Part shown: piece after piece, positions 17,958 to 27,729 of the stretch
Layout of the letters: each line of letters starts with the position of its first letter
Numbering within the stretch: the first letter of the stretch is position 1
From: Actinomyces oris
GTDB taxonomy: Bacteria > Actinomycetota > Actinomycetes > Actinomycetales > Actinomycetaceae
Assembly (NCBI RefSeq): GCF_001937445.1
Contig: NZ_MSKS01000042.1
Coordinates: 29,044-93,043 of the forward strand
Length of the DNA: 64,000 nt
Direction: 5' to 3'
Notes under the pieces: generated by a model
What the model saw: the letters and a program-made list of their open reading frames with translations, nothing else
Told to the model about the DNA's origin: nothing
Databases searched by the model: none
Translations under genes and position numbers: made by a program

Positions 17958-18506
17958 GTGCTGCTCACCCTTGCTGTCATCGGTCCCGCCCACGCCCTCA
18001 AGGGCGAGGTGCGTCTCGAGATCCGTACCGATGACCCCGAGGGGCGTCTCGCACCCGGAACCACCGTCCCCACGGAGCCGGCCCACGCGGGCCCGCTGAC
18101 GGTCAGTCGTCTGCGTTTCGACGGCTCGCGCTGGTTCGCCGCCTTCGAACAGGCGCGCGACCGCACGGCCGCCGAGGCGCTGCGGGGTGTCAGGCTCCTG
18201 GTCGAGACCGACGACGACGCCCCTGGCGGTGAGGGCTCTGAGGACTTAGAGGAGGCCTGGTACCGCCACGAGCTCGTCGGCCTGCGGGCTCTGAGCGTCT
18301 CCGGTGAGGAGCTGGGGGAGGTCACCGACGTAGAGCCCGGTGTCGCCCAGGACCGGCTCGTGGTCACCACCCCTGAGGGGGACGAGGTGGCCGTGCCCTT
18401 CGTCGAGGCGCTCGTACCGGACATCGACCCTGAGGCCGGCACGGTGACGCTGGCCCCGCCCGGTGGCCTGTTCCCCGGACGCGGCCAGGCGGAGGAGGCC
18501 AGGTGA
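17958..18506 (+). CDS. rimM: 16S rRNA processing/ribosome maturation factor RimM
   Basis: RimM assists maturation of the 30S head by binding S19. The 182-residue product has the N-terminal RimM barrel ([27 protein letters not shown]) and the C-terminal PRC-like barrel ([12 protein letters not shown]...[18 protein letters not shown]...[12 protein letters not shown]). Start is GTG after AGGAGA. The stop overlaps the trmD GTG start by 4 nt, so rimM and trmD are translationally coupled. Order and size are standard. Confidence 0.95.
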   Translation: MLLTLAVIGPAHALKGEVRLEIRTDDPEGRLAPGTTVPTEPAHAGPLTVSRLRFDGSRWFAAFEQARDRTAAEALRGVRLLVETDDDAPGGEGSEDLEEAWYRHELVGLRALSVSGEELGEVTDVEPGVAQDRLVVTTPEGDEVAVPFVEALVPDIDPEAGTVTLAPPGGLFPGRGQAEEAR

Positions 18507-19924
18507 GGATCGACGTCGTCACCATCTTCCCCGACTACCTCAAGGTCCTCGACCTCTCGCTCATCGGGAAGGCGGCCGACCGCGGCCCCCTCGACCTGCA
18601 CGTCCACGATCTGCGCGACCACGCCCACGACCGGCACCGCACGGTGGACGACACGCCCCTGGGCGGTGGGGCCGGCATGGTCATGAAACCCGACGTGTGG
18701 GGCGAGGCCCTCGATGAGGTGCTCACCGCGCAGGCCCCCGGTACGCCCCGTCAGGTTGTCATCATCCCCACCCCCTCGGGTGAGGTCTTCACCCAGCGCA
18801 CCGCCGAGGACCTGGCCGGCGCCGACCGCCTGATCTTCGCCTGTGGTCGCTACGAGGGCATCGACGCGCGCGTGGCCGAGCACTACGCCTCCCGCGGTAT
18901 CGAGGTGCGCGAGCTGAGTATCGGCGACTACGTGCTCAACGGCGGCGAGGTCGCCGCCGTCGTCATGATCGAGGCCATCGCCCGGCTCCTGCCCGGGGTC
19001 CTGGGCAACCCCGAGTCGCTGGTCGAGGAGTCCCACGGAGCCGCCGGCCTGCTGGACTACCCCGTCCACACCCGCCCCACCCGGTGGCGCGGACTCCAGG
19101 TCGACCCCGTCCTGCTCTCCGGTGACCACGGCCGTATCGCCCGAGCCAGACGGGACCAGGCTCTCACCCGCACCGTCGAGCGCCGACCCGACATGATCCG
19201 GGCCCTGGACCCCGCCGGCCTGGATCGTGAGGACCGTGCGCTCCTGGCTCGCCTGGGCTGGGCGGTCCCGGCCGGGGCGGAGCATCCGGTTCCGGTGCGT
19301 CTTCGCAACGCCTCCGCCGACGACGCCCACGCCCTGGCCGCTCTCGCCGCCCGCACCTTCCCCGATGCGTGCGGGAACGTCATCGCCCCCGAGTTCCTCG
19401 AGCAGCACATCGCCACCACGCTTGTTCCCGAGCTGTTCGCCACCTGGGCCGGAGACGACCGCGTCGACCTCGTCGTCGCCGAGCTGCTCGAACCTCTTTT
19501 GGCAGGACCGGATTCCTCCCTCGGGGAGGAAGCTGGCGCGAGCACTGCTCCGGCTCTGGTCGGCTACGCCGCAGTACTGCGCGAGGAGGCCGACTCCGGC
19601 GGCGAGCGGCCCCACGGGATCGACCCCCGCCCCGCCTGCGTGCGGCCTGCCGGGGGAGAGGTCGTCGGTGAGCTGTCCAAGGTGTACGTCGACGCCACCA
19701 TGAGAGGATCCGGACTGACCCCCGCGCTTATGGACGCCGTGATACGCCAGGCCGCCGCCCACGGAACGGACCTGCTCTGGCTCGGCACCCACGTCACCAA
19801 CAAGCGTGCCCAGAAGGCCTACAAACGGGCCGGCTTCCGCCAGGTCGGTACCCGCACCTACAACGTCGGTGGCCAGGACGCCCACGACGTCGTCATGACC
19901 CGGCGGACAGGAGAAGGCCTATGA
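18503..19924 (+). CDS. trmD: tRNA (guanine37-N1)-methyltransferase TrmD fused to a GNAT acetyltransferase domain
   Basis: TrmD adds the m1G37 methyl group that prevents frameshifting. Residues 1 to about 245 carry the SPOUT fold: [53 protein letters not shown] and [15 protein letters not shown]. The family ends near residue 250, but this frame continues without a stop to 473 residues. The extension is a GNAT fold: [24 protein letters not shown] at about 268, the core [20 protein letters not shown] near 390 with an acetyl-CoA pyrophosphate loop RGSGL, and [20 protein letters not shown]. The GNAT substrate is unknown; roles in RNA, protein or small-molecule acetylation are all open. The start overlaps rimM and the end overlaps the lepB start by 4 nt. 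Confidence 0.95.
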   Translation: MRIDVVTIFPDYLKVLDLSLIGKAADRGPLDLHVHDLRDHAHDRHRTVDDTPLGGGAGMVMKPDVWGEALDEVLTAQAPGTPRQVVIIPTPSGEVFTQRTAEDLAGADRLIFACGRYEGIDARVAEHYASRGIEVRELSIGDYVLNGGEVAAVVMIEAIARLLPGVLGNPESLVEESHGAAGLLDYPVHTRPTRWRGLQVDPVLLSGDHGRIARARRDQALTRTVERRPDMIRALDPAGLDREDRALLARLGWAVPAGAEHPVPVRLRNASADDAHALAALAARTFPDACGNVIAPEFLEQHIATTLVPELFATWAGDDRVDLVVAELLEPLLAGPDSSLGEEAGASTAPALVGYAAVLREEADSGGERPHGIDPRPACVRPAGGEVVGELSKVYVDATMRGSGLTPALMDAVIRQAAAHGTDLLWLGTHVTNKRAQKAYKRAGFRQVGTRTYNVGGQDAHDVVMTRRTGEGL

Positions 19925-20835
19925 GCAGCGGACCCGACCAGAACCTTCAGGACAGGACCGATGGGGACACGGATGAGGCAGTGACCCCGGGGAAGAGTCT
20001 GCGGGCCGGCAGTGACCACCGGAACAGCCACCGGCACAAGGGCGGTGCCCACAAGGACAAGGCCGGGGCCAGCGAGGCCGCTGAGCCGGCCCCGATGGGG
20101 GAGCGGATCATCTTCCGCCTCAAGCAGTGGGGCATCACCCTGTCCTACCTGGTCGTCGCCGTGGTGATCATCGCCCTCATCCGCACCTTCGTCATCCAGA
20201 GCTTCACCATCCCGTCGGGGTCAATGGAGAACACCCTCAACGAGGGTGACCGCGTCACCGTGACGATGTACGACTCCGACAAGGTCAGCCGGGGCGACGT
20301 CGTCGTCTTCACCGACCCGGACCACTGGCTGACGACCCAGGAGCCCACCGGCCTGCAAGGCGCAGCGCAGGACTTCCTCGTCGCGATCCGCATCTTCCCC
20401 CAGAACGCTGGCCACCACCTCATCAAGCGGGTCATCGGAATGCCCGGTGATCATGTCGTCGCCGACGGGAAGGGCTCCTTGACCGTCAACGGCGTCGAGC
20501 TCCATGAGAACTACCTCAAGCCCGGCCGGTCGGCCTCCGAGGTCGCCTTCGACGTCACCGTTCCCGAGGGCTACATCTGGGTCATGGGCGACAACCGTTC
20601 CAACTCCTCGGACTCCCGCTACCACCAGAACGACGTCCACCGCGGCTTCGTGCCCCTGGGCAACGTCGTCGGCGTCGCCAAGAACGTCGTGTGGCCCTAC
20701 TCCCACTGGTCCAGCCTCACCTCCGGACACGCAGTCTTCTCTCAGGTCCCCGAGCCGACGTCCATCCCGACGGCGCTGCCCAGCGGAGCGGCCGCGCCCG
20801 CCCCGGCGAGCACGCTGGCGGGCTCCGGGGACTGA
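19921..20835 (+). CDS. lepB: Signal peptidase I (first copy)
   Basis: This membrane serine protease removes signal peptides from Sec/Tat-exported proteins. The 304-residue product has a polar, His/Lys-rich cytoplasmic N terminus of about 65 residues and one membrane helix ([19 protein letters not shown]). Catalytic Ser101 is in [10 protein letters not shown] and Lys169 in [15 protein letters not shown]; the [11 protein letters not shown] box E is intact. A Pro/Ala-rich tail follows. The ATG overlaps the trmD stop by 4 nt. A second signal peptidase gene lies just beyond rplS. Confidence 0.95.
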   Translation: MSSGPDQNLQDRTDGDTDEAVTPGKSLRAGSDHRNSHRHKGGAHKDKAGASEAAEPAPMGERIIFRLKQWGITLSYLVVAVVIIALIRTFVIQSFTIPSGSMENTLNEGDRVTVTMYDSDKVSRGDVVVFTDPDHWLTTQEPTGLQGAAQDFLVAIRIFPQNAGHHLIKRVIGMPGDHVVADGKGSLTVNGVELHENYLKPGRSASEVAFDVTVPEGYIWVMGDNRSNSSDSRYHQNDVHRGFVPLGNVVGVAKNVVWPYSHWSSLTSGHAVFSQVPEPTSIPTALPSGAAAPAPASTLAGSGD

Positions 20836-21078
20836 ACGCCCCGGATACGTGCTGGGGCGTGAGAAAGGCGTGAACTCAGGCACGTCGAGGCTGACGCACT
20901 CGTCCGCGGACTGAGCTTGTGGCAAACTGAGCGGGCACTTGGGTCCTGCGGTTCCTCTGCCACTGGGGAGGCGACCGCTTCGAAGGAGCTCAGGGGCGTC
21001 CACCTCCGGCGCTGCCCCGTACGGCGCGGCGCCGCCGAACCAGCACTCCTGACCAGTGGCACGGGTGTGGAGAGAAAC

Positions 21079-21426
21079 ATGAACCTGATCGACGAGATCA
21101 ACGCCGCATCACTGCGCGACGACATCCCCTCCTTCCGTCCGGGTGACACCCTCAAGGTCCACGTCAAGGTCGTTGAGGGATCGCGTACCCGCGTCCAGGT
21201 CTTCCAGGGCGTCGTCATCGCGCGCCAGGGCGGCGGCGTCTCGGAGACCTTCACCATCCGCAAGGTCTCCTTCGGTGTCGGTGTCGAGCGCACCTTCCCC
21301 GTCCACACGCCCTCCATCGAGAAGATCGAGGTCGTCACCCGGGGCCAGGTGCGCCGTGCCAAGCTCTACTACCTGCGCAACCTGCGCGGTAAGGCCGCCA
21401 AGATCAAGGAGCGTCGCGAGGACTGA
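21079..21426 (+). CDS. rplS: 50S ribosomal protein L19
   Basis: L19 lies at the 30S-50S interface. The 115-residue product has the normal size and sequence ([82 protein letters not shown]). The ATG at 21079 follows GGAGAG; the frame is open further upstream but only this start gives the family N terminus. A 243-bp gap precedes it, leaving room for its own promoter and leader. It sits between two signal peptidase genes. Confidence 0.97.
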   Translation: MNLIDEINAASLRDDIPSFRPGDTLKVHVKVVEGSRTRVQVFQGVVIARQGGGVSETFTIRKVSFGVGVERTFPVHTPSIEKIEVVTRGQVRRAKLYYLRNLRGKAAKIKERRED

Positions 21427-21446
21427 GCGCCCGCATTCTCCAGGCG

Positions 21447-21474
21447 GCGCCCGGAGCCCACGGGTTCCGGGCGC
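21447..21474 (+). terminator. Hairpin after rplS
   Basis: GCGCCCGGA and TCCGGGCGC form a perfect 9-bp stem, extendable inward through GCCC/GGGT with one wobble. It begins 21 bp after the rplS stop. No T-tract follows. This is a likely terminator or mRNA 3' stabiliser, with read-through to the second lepB possible. Confidence 0.55.
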
Positions 21475-21537
21475 TCGCCATCTCCCACCGCCGTGCAGCG
21501 GTGGACCCATGTCCATCAATTCCGGGGAAGGAGCACG

Positions 21538-22758
21538 GTGAGACCGGTGCAGGATGGTGCCGACGACGTCGGCCTGGACCTGAAGCAGGCCGATCCCTCC
21601 CAGATCGGTCGAGCCTCCAGGTCCGCGATCACACCGGCCTGCAGCTCTCCGTCCGCGGACTCCCCGCAGGAAGCCCGCACGGCTTCTGAGAACGCCGGAG
21701 AGGCTCCAAAGCCGGCCCCGGTTGACGACAGCGACGAGTGGGACTACGACCCGTTCATCGACCCCGACGCCGAGCCCGAGCCCGATGACGAGTTCACCGA
21801 GCTGCCACCCTCCATCCAACCCCGCCGGCAGGTGGCCCCCGCCATCCCCCCGCCGCAGACCAGCCCCTTGTACCAGCGGGTGATCAGGCTGGTGCTCGTC
21901 GTGGCAGTCGTCATCCTGGTACCGGCTCTCCTACGGGCCTACGTCGTCCAGATCTACGAGATCCCCTCGGGCTCCATGGAACGCACCCTGCGTGACGGGG
22001 ACAAGGTCGCCGTGCCCATGTACGGCTCCGACGACGTCGAACGGGGCGACGTCATCGTCTTCACCGATCCTGACGACTGGCTTCACGTCAAGGAGCCGAC
22101 AGGGCTGCGCGGTGCCACCCAGAGGCTCATGATCGCAGTGAACCTTCTGCCGGAGAACACCGGCCATCACCTCGTCAAACGGGTCATCGGTGTCGGCGGC
22201 GACCATGTGGTCGCCGACGGGAAGGGATCCTTGACCGTCAACGGCGTCGCAATCAAGGAGCCCTACGTCAAGGACGGTCAGTCCCCGTCCCTGACCTCCT
22301 TCGATGTCGCCGTCCCCCAGGGCTACGTGTGGGTCATGGGGGACAACCGCAGCAACTCGGCCGACTCCCGCTACCACCGCGACGACGCCCACGGCGGCTT
22401 CGTGCCGCTCAAGAACGTGGTCGGGGTAGCCAGGGTGGTCTTCCAATGGACGCATCTGAGCCGGTGGGGGCTCCTGGGAGGAGGGGAGCGCGCCTTCTCA
22501 GACGTCCCTGCGCGGGAGGCGACGTCGCCCGCACCGCCCTCACCTCCGGCTGCTCCCACGGGTGACGGGGAGACGGCTTCTGGGGAGGAGGCGCCCTCGC
22601 AGGCCGCCGAGGACAGCAGCTCCGAGGACGCTGGCGCTGCCGGCGAGAGCCCCAGCGGCGATGACGGGCCGCAGGCCGAGCCCGGTGGGCCGGCTGACGT
22701 CCCAGATTCCTCCGGAAAATCCTCCGACCAGGAGCAGGCTCCGGGGAGAACGAGGTGA
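21538..22758 (+). CDS. lepB: Signal peptidase I (second copy)
   Basis: A second, larger type I signal peptidase of about 406 residues. The cytoplasmic N terminus of about 110 residues is acidic (DDSDEWDYDPFIDPDAEPEPDDE). One membrane helix follows, then catalytic Ser146 in IPSGSMERTL, Lys214 in HHLVKRVIGVGGDHV and the GDNRSNSADSR box. The C-terminal 90 residues are Pro, Ser, Glu and Gly-rich and probably extracellular. GTG 21538 follows GGAAGGAG and is preferred over 21493. The catalytic domain is very like the first copy, but the tails differ strongly. Its end overlaps rnhB by 4 nt. Confidence 0.94.
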   Translation: MRPVQDGADDVGLDLKQADPSQIGRASRSAITPACSSPSADSPQEARTASENAGEAPKPAPVDDSDEWDYDPFIDPDAEPEPDDEFTELPPSIQPRRQVAPAIPPPQTSPLYQRVIRLVLVVAVVILVPALLRAYVVQIYEIPSGSMERTLRDGDKVAVPMYGSDDVERGDVIVFTDPDDWLHVKEPTGLRGATQRLMIAVNLLPENTGHHLVKRVIGVGGDHVVADGKGSLTVNGVAIKEPYVKDGQSPSLTSFDVAVPQGYVWVMGDNRSNSADSRYHRDDAHGGFVPLKNVVGVARVVFQWTHLSRWGLLGGGERAFSDVPAREATSPAPPSPPAAPTGDGETASGEEAPSQAAEDSSSEDAGAAGESPSGDDGPQAEPGGPADVPDSSGKSSDQEQAPGRTR

Positions 22759-23477
22759 GTCCTCAGGGACGCACACGCCCCGACCGGGCCCTGGAGAAGA
22801 CTCTGCTGGAAACCCACGGCTACGTCGGCGGTCTGGACGAGGTCGGTCGCGGGGCCCTGGCCGGACCGGTCAGCGTCGGGCTGGCGATCGTGGCGCGGTG
22901 CACCGATGACGACTTCCCCGAGGGGCTCGCCGACTCCAAGCAGCTGACGGCCCGGGCCCGAACAAGCCTGGTGGATCCCGTGCGTGACTGGCTCGTAGAC
23001 CACGCCGTCGCCCACGCCTCACCGGCAGAGATCGATGAGCACGGCATCGTCGCAGCACTGAGAATGGCGGGTCTGCGGGCCCTGCAGCAGGTCGCTGAGC
23101 GCGGCCACGCCCCCGACGTCATCATCCTCGACGGCGTGGCCGACTGGCTCACCCCCACCCAGCCCGACCTGCTCACCGCCCTGGAAGGCGGACACCTTCC
23201 CGAGACTGCTCCTGAGGCTGCCGGGCTTGCTCCCACCCCTCCGGTGCGCATGGAGGTCAAGGCCGACGCCCGGTGCGCCGTCGTCGCTGCCGCCAGCGTC
23301 CTGGCCAAGGTCGAACGCGACTGCCTCATGGCCGATCTTGACGACCCCGGCTACGGGTGGGCCTCCAACAAGGGCTACGCCTCGCCGGCCCACATCCAGG
23401 GACTCACCGCCCTGGGGGCCAGCGACCAGCACCGACGCAGCTGGCACCTGCCCGGCCTGGAGCAGCGCCACAGCTGA
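22755..23477 (+). CDS. rnhB: Ribonuclease HII
   Basis: RNase HII cleaves 5' of single ribonucleotides in DNA and removes RNA from hybrids. The 240-residue product has the catalytic acidic residues in GGLDEVGRGALAGPV and in VIILDGVADWL, plus the ADSKQLT, MEVKADA and ASVLAKVERD motifs. The rplS-lepB-rnhB order is a standard actinobacterial arrangement. GTG start overlaps the upstream lepB stop by 4 nt. Confidence 0.95.
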   Translation: MSPQGRTRPDRALEKTLLETHGYVGGLDEVGRGALAGPVSVGLAIVARCTDDDFPEGLADSKQLTARARTSLVDPVRDWLVDHAVAHASPAEIDEHGIVAALRMAGLRALQQVAERGHAPDVIILDGVADWLTPTQPDLLTALEGGHLPETAPEAAGLAPTPPVRMEVKADARCAVVAAASVLAKVERDCLMADLDDPGYGWASNKGYASPAHIQGLTALGASDQHRRSWHLPGLEQRHS

Positions 23478-23581
23478 GGCGCCGCCTGATGCGGCTACCC
23501 GACCCGGGGCGACTCATGGGCGGGCCGACTCGCCCCCGTGGCCTGCCGCCTCCAGCGGCTGCGGGCAGGCATGATGGCCCG

Positions 23582-23890
23582 GTGAGCGCAGAAGACCTCG
23601 AGTCCTATGAGAACGAGCTGGAGCTCTCGCTGTACCGGGAGTACCGCGACGTCGCCTCCCTGTTCTCCTACGTGGTGGAGACCGAACGGCGGTTCTACCT
23701 GGCCAACGCCGTTGACGTCCAGGTACGCACCAGCGGCGGGGAGGTCTTCTTCGAGCTCACTCTCGAGGACGCCTGGGTGTGGGACATCTACCGAGCCTCC
23801 CGGTTCGTCAAGTCCGTCCACGTCGTCACCTTCAAGGACGTCAACGTCGAGGAGCTCACCAAGCTCGAGATGGACATCCCCTCCTCCTGA
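23582..23890 (+). CDS. DUF2469 family protein
   Basis: The 102-residue acidic protein beginning SAEDLESYENELELSLYREYRDV and containing VVETERRFYLANAVDVQVR and WVWDIYRASRFVKSVHVVTFKDVNVEEL matches the small DUF2469 family. The family is nearly confined to Actinobacteria and always lies next to rnhB. No biochemical function is known to me. Start is GTG at 23582; the frame extends upstream but only this start gives the normal family length. Confidence 0.88.
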   Translation: MSAEDLESYENELELSLYREYRDVASLFSYVVETERRFYLANAVDVQVRTSGGEVFFELTLEDAWVWDIYRASRFVKSVHVVTFKDVNVEELTKLEMDIPSS

Positions 23891-24053
23891 CAGCCTTTCC
23901 GATACTGCGCCGCCTCTGACGGCTCCGTTCCGCTGGCCGCCCCCGCTCGCCGGGGGCCACAGGTCGTTTTCTGACACCGCCGTCCACAGGGCTGACGGGG
24001 CCGTGGCGCGCACCGGCTGAACCGGCCTCACGCTAGTTGCGGAGGTGATCGGG

Positions 24054-24614
24054 ATGACCGACCAGGTCGCAGCAGCCACAAGGGGACGAACGGTGATCGC
24101 AGCCAGATGCGGCGATCACGGGCTCACACCTCCCGCCCGGGGCCCGGGCGGCGAAGGAGACGCTCGCGCAGGGGCCTCCCGCCAGAGCACCGGGCGGTGC
24201 GGAGAGGACCTCGCCGCCACCTACCTGGAGGACATCGGCTGGAAGATCCTGGAGCGCAACTGGCGCCCGGACCACGGCCTGCGCGGAGAGCTCGACATCA
24301 TCGCCCTGGAGCCGGCTGCGGCGCACCACGAGCCGGGCAGCGCATCCGTCGCCGACCCGGCAGAGGCGTGGGCAAGGCCGAGGCTGGTCATCGTTGAGGT
24401 CAAGACCCGCAGCTCCCTGCGCCAGGGGCCACCGGCGGCCGCCGTCGACGCCCGCAAAGTCGCCCGACTGCGTGCCCTGGCGGCCGCCTGGGCGAGCACC
24501 CATGAGACCACGTCGCACGCCGGCATGCGCCTGGACGTCGTCTCCATCCTCCTGCGCGACGCGCGTCCTGCGCTGCTGCGCCACCACCGGGCGGTGGATG
24601 CGTCATGGGGCTAG
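24054..24614 (+). CDS. YraN/UPF0102 family predicted endonuclease
   Basis: The 186-residue protein has the restriction-endonuclease-like core of the UPF0102 family: GEDLAATYLEDIGWKILERNWR, then RGELDIIAL and LVIVEVKTRSS, whose acidic residues and Lys form the E-D-ExK metal site. A nonconserved N-terminal stretch of about 45 residues is present. GGAGG at 24041-24045 is spaced best for ATG 24054. Its stop lies inside the start of comM (10-nt overlap). The family almost always neighbours comM and dprA in actinobacteria, suggesting a role in DNA uptake or recombination; direct function is unproven. Confidence 0.88.
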   Translation: MTDQVAAATRGRTVIAARCGDHGLTPPARGPGGEGDARAGASRQSTGRCGEDLAATYLEDIGWKILERNWRPDHGLRGELDIIALEPAAAHHEPGSASVADPAEAWARPRLVIVEVKTRSSLRQGPPAAAVDARKVARLRALAAAWASTHETTSHAGMRLDVVSILLRDARPALLRHHRAVDASWG

Positions 24615-26176
24615 CTCGCACGCTTGCTGTCACGCTGACCGGGTTGGCCGGGCACATCGTCGACGTCGAGGCCCACGCCGCCCAGGGCCTGCCCGGATTC
24701 ACCCTCGTGGGCCTACCCGATGCCGCCGTGCGCGAGTCGCGCGAGCGCGTCCGGGCCGCGTTGAGCACCTGCGGAGTCACCTGGGGCGAGCAGCGCCTGA
24801 CCGTCAACCTCTCCCCGGCGGACCTGCGCAAGACCGGGACCGGGCTGGACCTGGCGCTCGCCCTGGCCGTCCTGGGAGCACGCGGGCGGCTCGGACGGAG
24901 CGCGGCCGGGCTCCTGGGACGAACCGTCTACATCGGCGAGCTCGGCCTGGACGGCTCCGTGCACTCCGTGCGTGGCGTTCTGCCCAGTGTCCAGGCCGCG
25001 GTGGCCGCTGGGGTCGAGGAGATCGTCGTCGCCCAGGAGGCCGCCGCCGAGGCTGAGCTCGTCCCCGGCGCCCGGGTCACCGCCGTCAGGCACGTCGGCC
25101 AGCTCGTCGAGCGCTACGGAGGGCGCCTGAGTGCGGCGGTGGCCGCCGCGCTGGAGCAGATCACCGAGGCCGCCGCAGACGAGGCCCCCACGACCCCGCC
25201 CCACGACGCCGAGCCACCGGACCTGGCTGACGTCGTCGGACAGGGCGAGGCCCGCCAGGCCCTCGAGGTCGCTGCCGCCGGGGGCCATCACCTCATCATG
25301 GTGGGGCCCCCGGGGACGGGCAAGACCATGCTGGCCGAGAGGCTCCCCTCCATCCTGCCGCCCCTGGAGCAGGCCGATGCCGTCACCGTCACCTCCCTGC
25401 ACTCCGTGGCCGGCATCTTCGACCCCGCCCGCGGACTCATCACCCGGCCGCCATTGCGCGCACCGCACCACACGGCGACCCGGGCCGCCGTCGTCGGAGG
25501 CGGTTCCGGCCTGCCCCGGCCCGGGGACGTCTCCCTGGCTCACCGCGGGGTGCTCTTCCTCGACGAGGCCCCCGAGTTCAGTGCGGGAGTCCTGGACTGC
25601 CTGCGCCAGCCGCTGGAGTCGGGAGTGGTCACCATCGACCGCGTGGGCGGGCGTGCCAGCTATCCGGCCGCCTTCCAGCTCGTCCTGGCCGCCAACCCCT
25701 GCCCCTGCGGCAAGGCCGGCGGCCGCGGCCTGGAGTGCACCTGCACCTCCTTGCAGCGGCGACGCTACTTCTCACGACTGTCCGGTCCACTGCTGGACCG
25801 GGTCGACATCCAGGTCGAGGTCGGCGCCGTCAGTGCAGCCGATCTCGCTTCTTCCGGCCATGGAGAGTCCAGCGCCGTGGTGGCCCGGCGCGTCCTGCGC
25901 GCCCGCCGGGCCGCGGAGCGCAGACTGGCCGGCACCCCGTGGCGCCTCAACGCCGAGGTACCCGGCTCCTACCTCAGAGGCCCCGACGGTGGACTCAGCG
26001 CTCCGCTCAGCCGCCGGCTCATGACCGCCCTCGAACGCGGCGACCTCTCCCTACGCGGGGTGGACCGGGTCCTCAGACTGGCCTGGACCCTCGCCGACCT
26101 CGAGGGGGCCGACACCCTCGCCCTTACCCACATCGGGACCGCCCTGGCCCTGAGAACCTCAGGAGTGCGCCCATGA
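24605..26176 (+). CDS. comM: YifB/ComM family AAA+ ATPase (Mg-chelatase-like)
   Basis: ComM is a hexameric helicase that extends branch migration of incoming DNA during natural transformation. The 523-residue product has an N-terminal Lon-like domain (GLPGFTLVGLPDAAVRESRERVRAA), Walker A MVGPPGTGKTMLAERLPSILPPL, sensor segments APHHTATRAAVVGGG and RGVLFLDEAPEF, and a Cys cluster NPCPCGKAGGRGLECTC. It ends with a Mg_chelatase C domain. ATG 24605 overlaps yraN; the last 4 nt overlap dprA. All motifs are intact. Confidence 0.94.
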   Translation: MGLARTLAVTLTGLAGHIVDVEAHAAQGLPGFTLVGLPDAAVRESRERVRAALSTCGVTWGEQRLTVNLSPADLRKTGTGLDLALALAVLGARGRLGRSAAGLLGRTVYIGELGLDGSVHSVRGVLPSVQAAVAAGVEEIVVAQEAAAEAELVPGARVTAVRHVGQLVERYGGRLSAAVAAALEQITEAAADEAPTTPPHDAEPPDLADVVGQGEARQALEVAAAGGHHLIMVGPPGTGKTMLAERLPSILPPLEQADAVTVTSLHSVAGIFDPARGLITRPPLRAPHHTATRAAVVGGGSGLPRPGDVSLAHRGVLFLDEAPEFSAGVLDCLRQPLESGVVTIDRVGGRASYPAAFQLVLAANPCPCGKAGGRGLECTCTSLQRRRYFSRLSGPLLDRVDIQVEVGAVSAADLASSGHGESSAVVARRVLRARRAAERRLAGTPWRLNAEVPGSYLRGPDGGLSAPLSRRLMTALERGDLSLRGVDRVLRLAWTLADLEGADTLALTHIGTALALRTSGVRP

Positions 26177-27552
26177 CACTTCCCTACGACGTCGATGATC
26201 CCGCGCTGGCACGCGCGACCTGGTCCCGCCTGGCCGAGCCCAACAGTGCCACCGCAGCCATGGTGGTGGGCCGGCTCGGGCCGAGTCCCGCCCTGAGGTG
26301 GCTGCTGGAGGAGGCCATCGACCCCTCTGGGCAGGTGCGCAGCTCGCCCCGCCCGCCGGTGCCACAGCCGCCTCCGGGAATGCCCAGCGACGGTGATATC
26401 AGCGCCTGCTGGGCTCAGGCCGCCGCCCGGTGGGCGCCGCGCCTGGAGGGACTCGACATCCGCCGCGAGCTCGATGTGCTCGACCGCCTGGGTGGGAGCC
26501 TCATCCTTCCGGGGGAGCCCTGGTGGCCGCCGGGACTCGACCAGCTCGAGCACCCGCCCTTCTGCCTGTGGGTGCGCGGAGACCCCTCGCTACTGGTTGG
26601 CGCCGCGGACCTGAGGGACAAGGACCTCGACGGCGGCATACCCGGGGCCATGGGCGACGACGACGCTCAGAGCGTCGCAGGCGCCGGTCAGCCGGTACGC
26701 GAGCAGCGGATGCCAGTGGGGCCCGCCAGCGGACTGTGCCTGGCACTGGTGGGGGCCCGGGCCTCCACCCGCTACGGTGAGCGCGTCGCCACCTCCCTGG
26801 CCTCGGGGGTGACGGCCCAGGGCGGCCTCATCGTCTCCGGGGGAGCCTTCGGCATCGATGCCTGCGCGCACCGCGGAGCACTGCAGGAGGGACCAACGGT
26901 GTCGGTCTCCGCCGGGGGAGTGGACCGCCTCTACCCGGTGGGAAACACCGGGGTTCTGGAGGCAGTCATCGCCTCCGGGGCGCTGGTGGCGGAGGTGCCA
27001 CCGGGCTGTCAACCGGGCCGTCACCGGTTCGTCTCACGCAACCGCGTCATCGCGGCGATCTCGCAGGCGACGATCGTGGTGGAGGCGGCCTGGAGATCGG
27101 GAGCCTTGTCCACTGCTCACCGCGCCCTGGAGCTGGGCAGGCAGCTGGGCGCAGTTCCCGGCCCCGTGACCTCCATGTCCTCGGTCGGATGCCACCGGCT
27201 CCTGCGCAAGGGGGCAGTCTGCATCACCGACACCGACGACGCCCTGGAGCTGCTGACGCCCCTGGGCACCGTCGACGCGGACGCCGCCAAGGAGCAGGAC
27301 CCCGAGCTGAGTGGCGGTGGGCTTCTCGACGGCCTGGACCCGGCCGCCTCCCTCGTCCTGGACGCCATGCCTGCCCGGGCCGCGGCGAGCACCGAGTCCA
27401 TCGTCCGATCCTCGGGGCTGTCCCCGAAGGAGACCACGTCGGCACTGGGGATCCTGGAGCTCTCAGGGAAGGTGGAGCGCACCGCCACCGGTTGGAGGCG
27501 GCGCTGCTCGAAGCGCTCACGTGATCAGGCCGGGGGAGCCTCGCTCGGTTGA
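26173..27552 (+). CDS. dprA: DNA-processing protein DprA
   Basis: DprA loads RecA on incoming single-stranded DNA during transformation. The 459-residue product has the Rossmann-like domain ALVGARASTRYGERVATSLAS (about residue 192), VSGGAFGIDACAHRGAL, GGVDRLYPVGN, SRNRVIAAISQATIVVEA and PGPVTSMSSVGCHRLLRKGA. A C-terminal winged-helix segment follows (SSGLSPKETTSALGILELSGKVER). An Asp/Gly-rich insertion of about 40 residues precedes the Rossmann fold and is unusual. Start ATG 26173 overlaps comM by 4 nt. yraN-comM-dprA reads as one operon. Confidence 0.94.
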   Translation: MTLPYDVDDPALARATWSRLAEPNSATAAMVVGRLGPSPALRWLLEEAIDPSGQVRSSPRPPVPQPPPGMPSDGDISACWAQAAARWAPRLEGLDIRRELDVLDRLGGSLILPGEPWWPPGLDQLEHPPFCLWVRGDPSLLVGAADLRDKDLDGGIPGAMGDDDAQSVAGAGQPVREQRMPVGPASGLCLALVGARASTRYGERVATSLASGVTAQGGLIVSGGAFGIDACAHRGALQEGPTVSVSAGGVDRLYPVGNTGVLEAVIASGALVAEVPPGCQPGRHRFVSRNRVIAAISQATIVVEAAWRSGALSTAHRALELGRQLGAVPGPVTSMSSVGCHRLLRKGAVCITDTDDALELLTPLGTVDADAAKEQDPELSGGGLLDGLDPAASLVLDAMPARAAASTESIVRSSGLSPKETTSALGILELSGKVERTATGWRRRCSKRSRDQAGGASLG

Positions 27553-27729
27553 GACGGGGAGGGGTGCGCGTGTCCTTACCTCTGAGGCATGTATGCCGGG
27601 TGCCGTAGTCTTCAGGTGCCCGTGTCGTCCGGTCCTGCAAGCAGGCCTTCGAATGGACCGATAAGAACCTGACGGATCAAGCCGATCACCGCCGTTGTTC
27701 GTCATCGCTGTCGTGAGAGGAGGTGCCCC

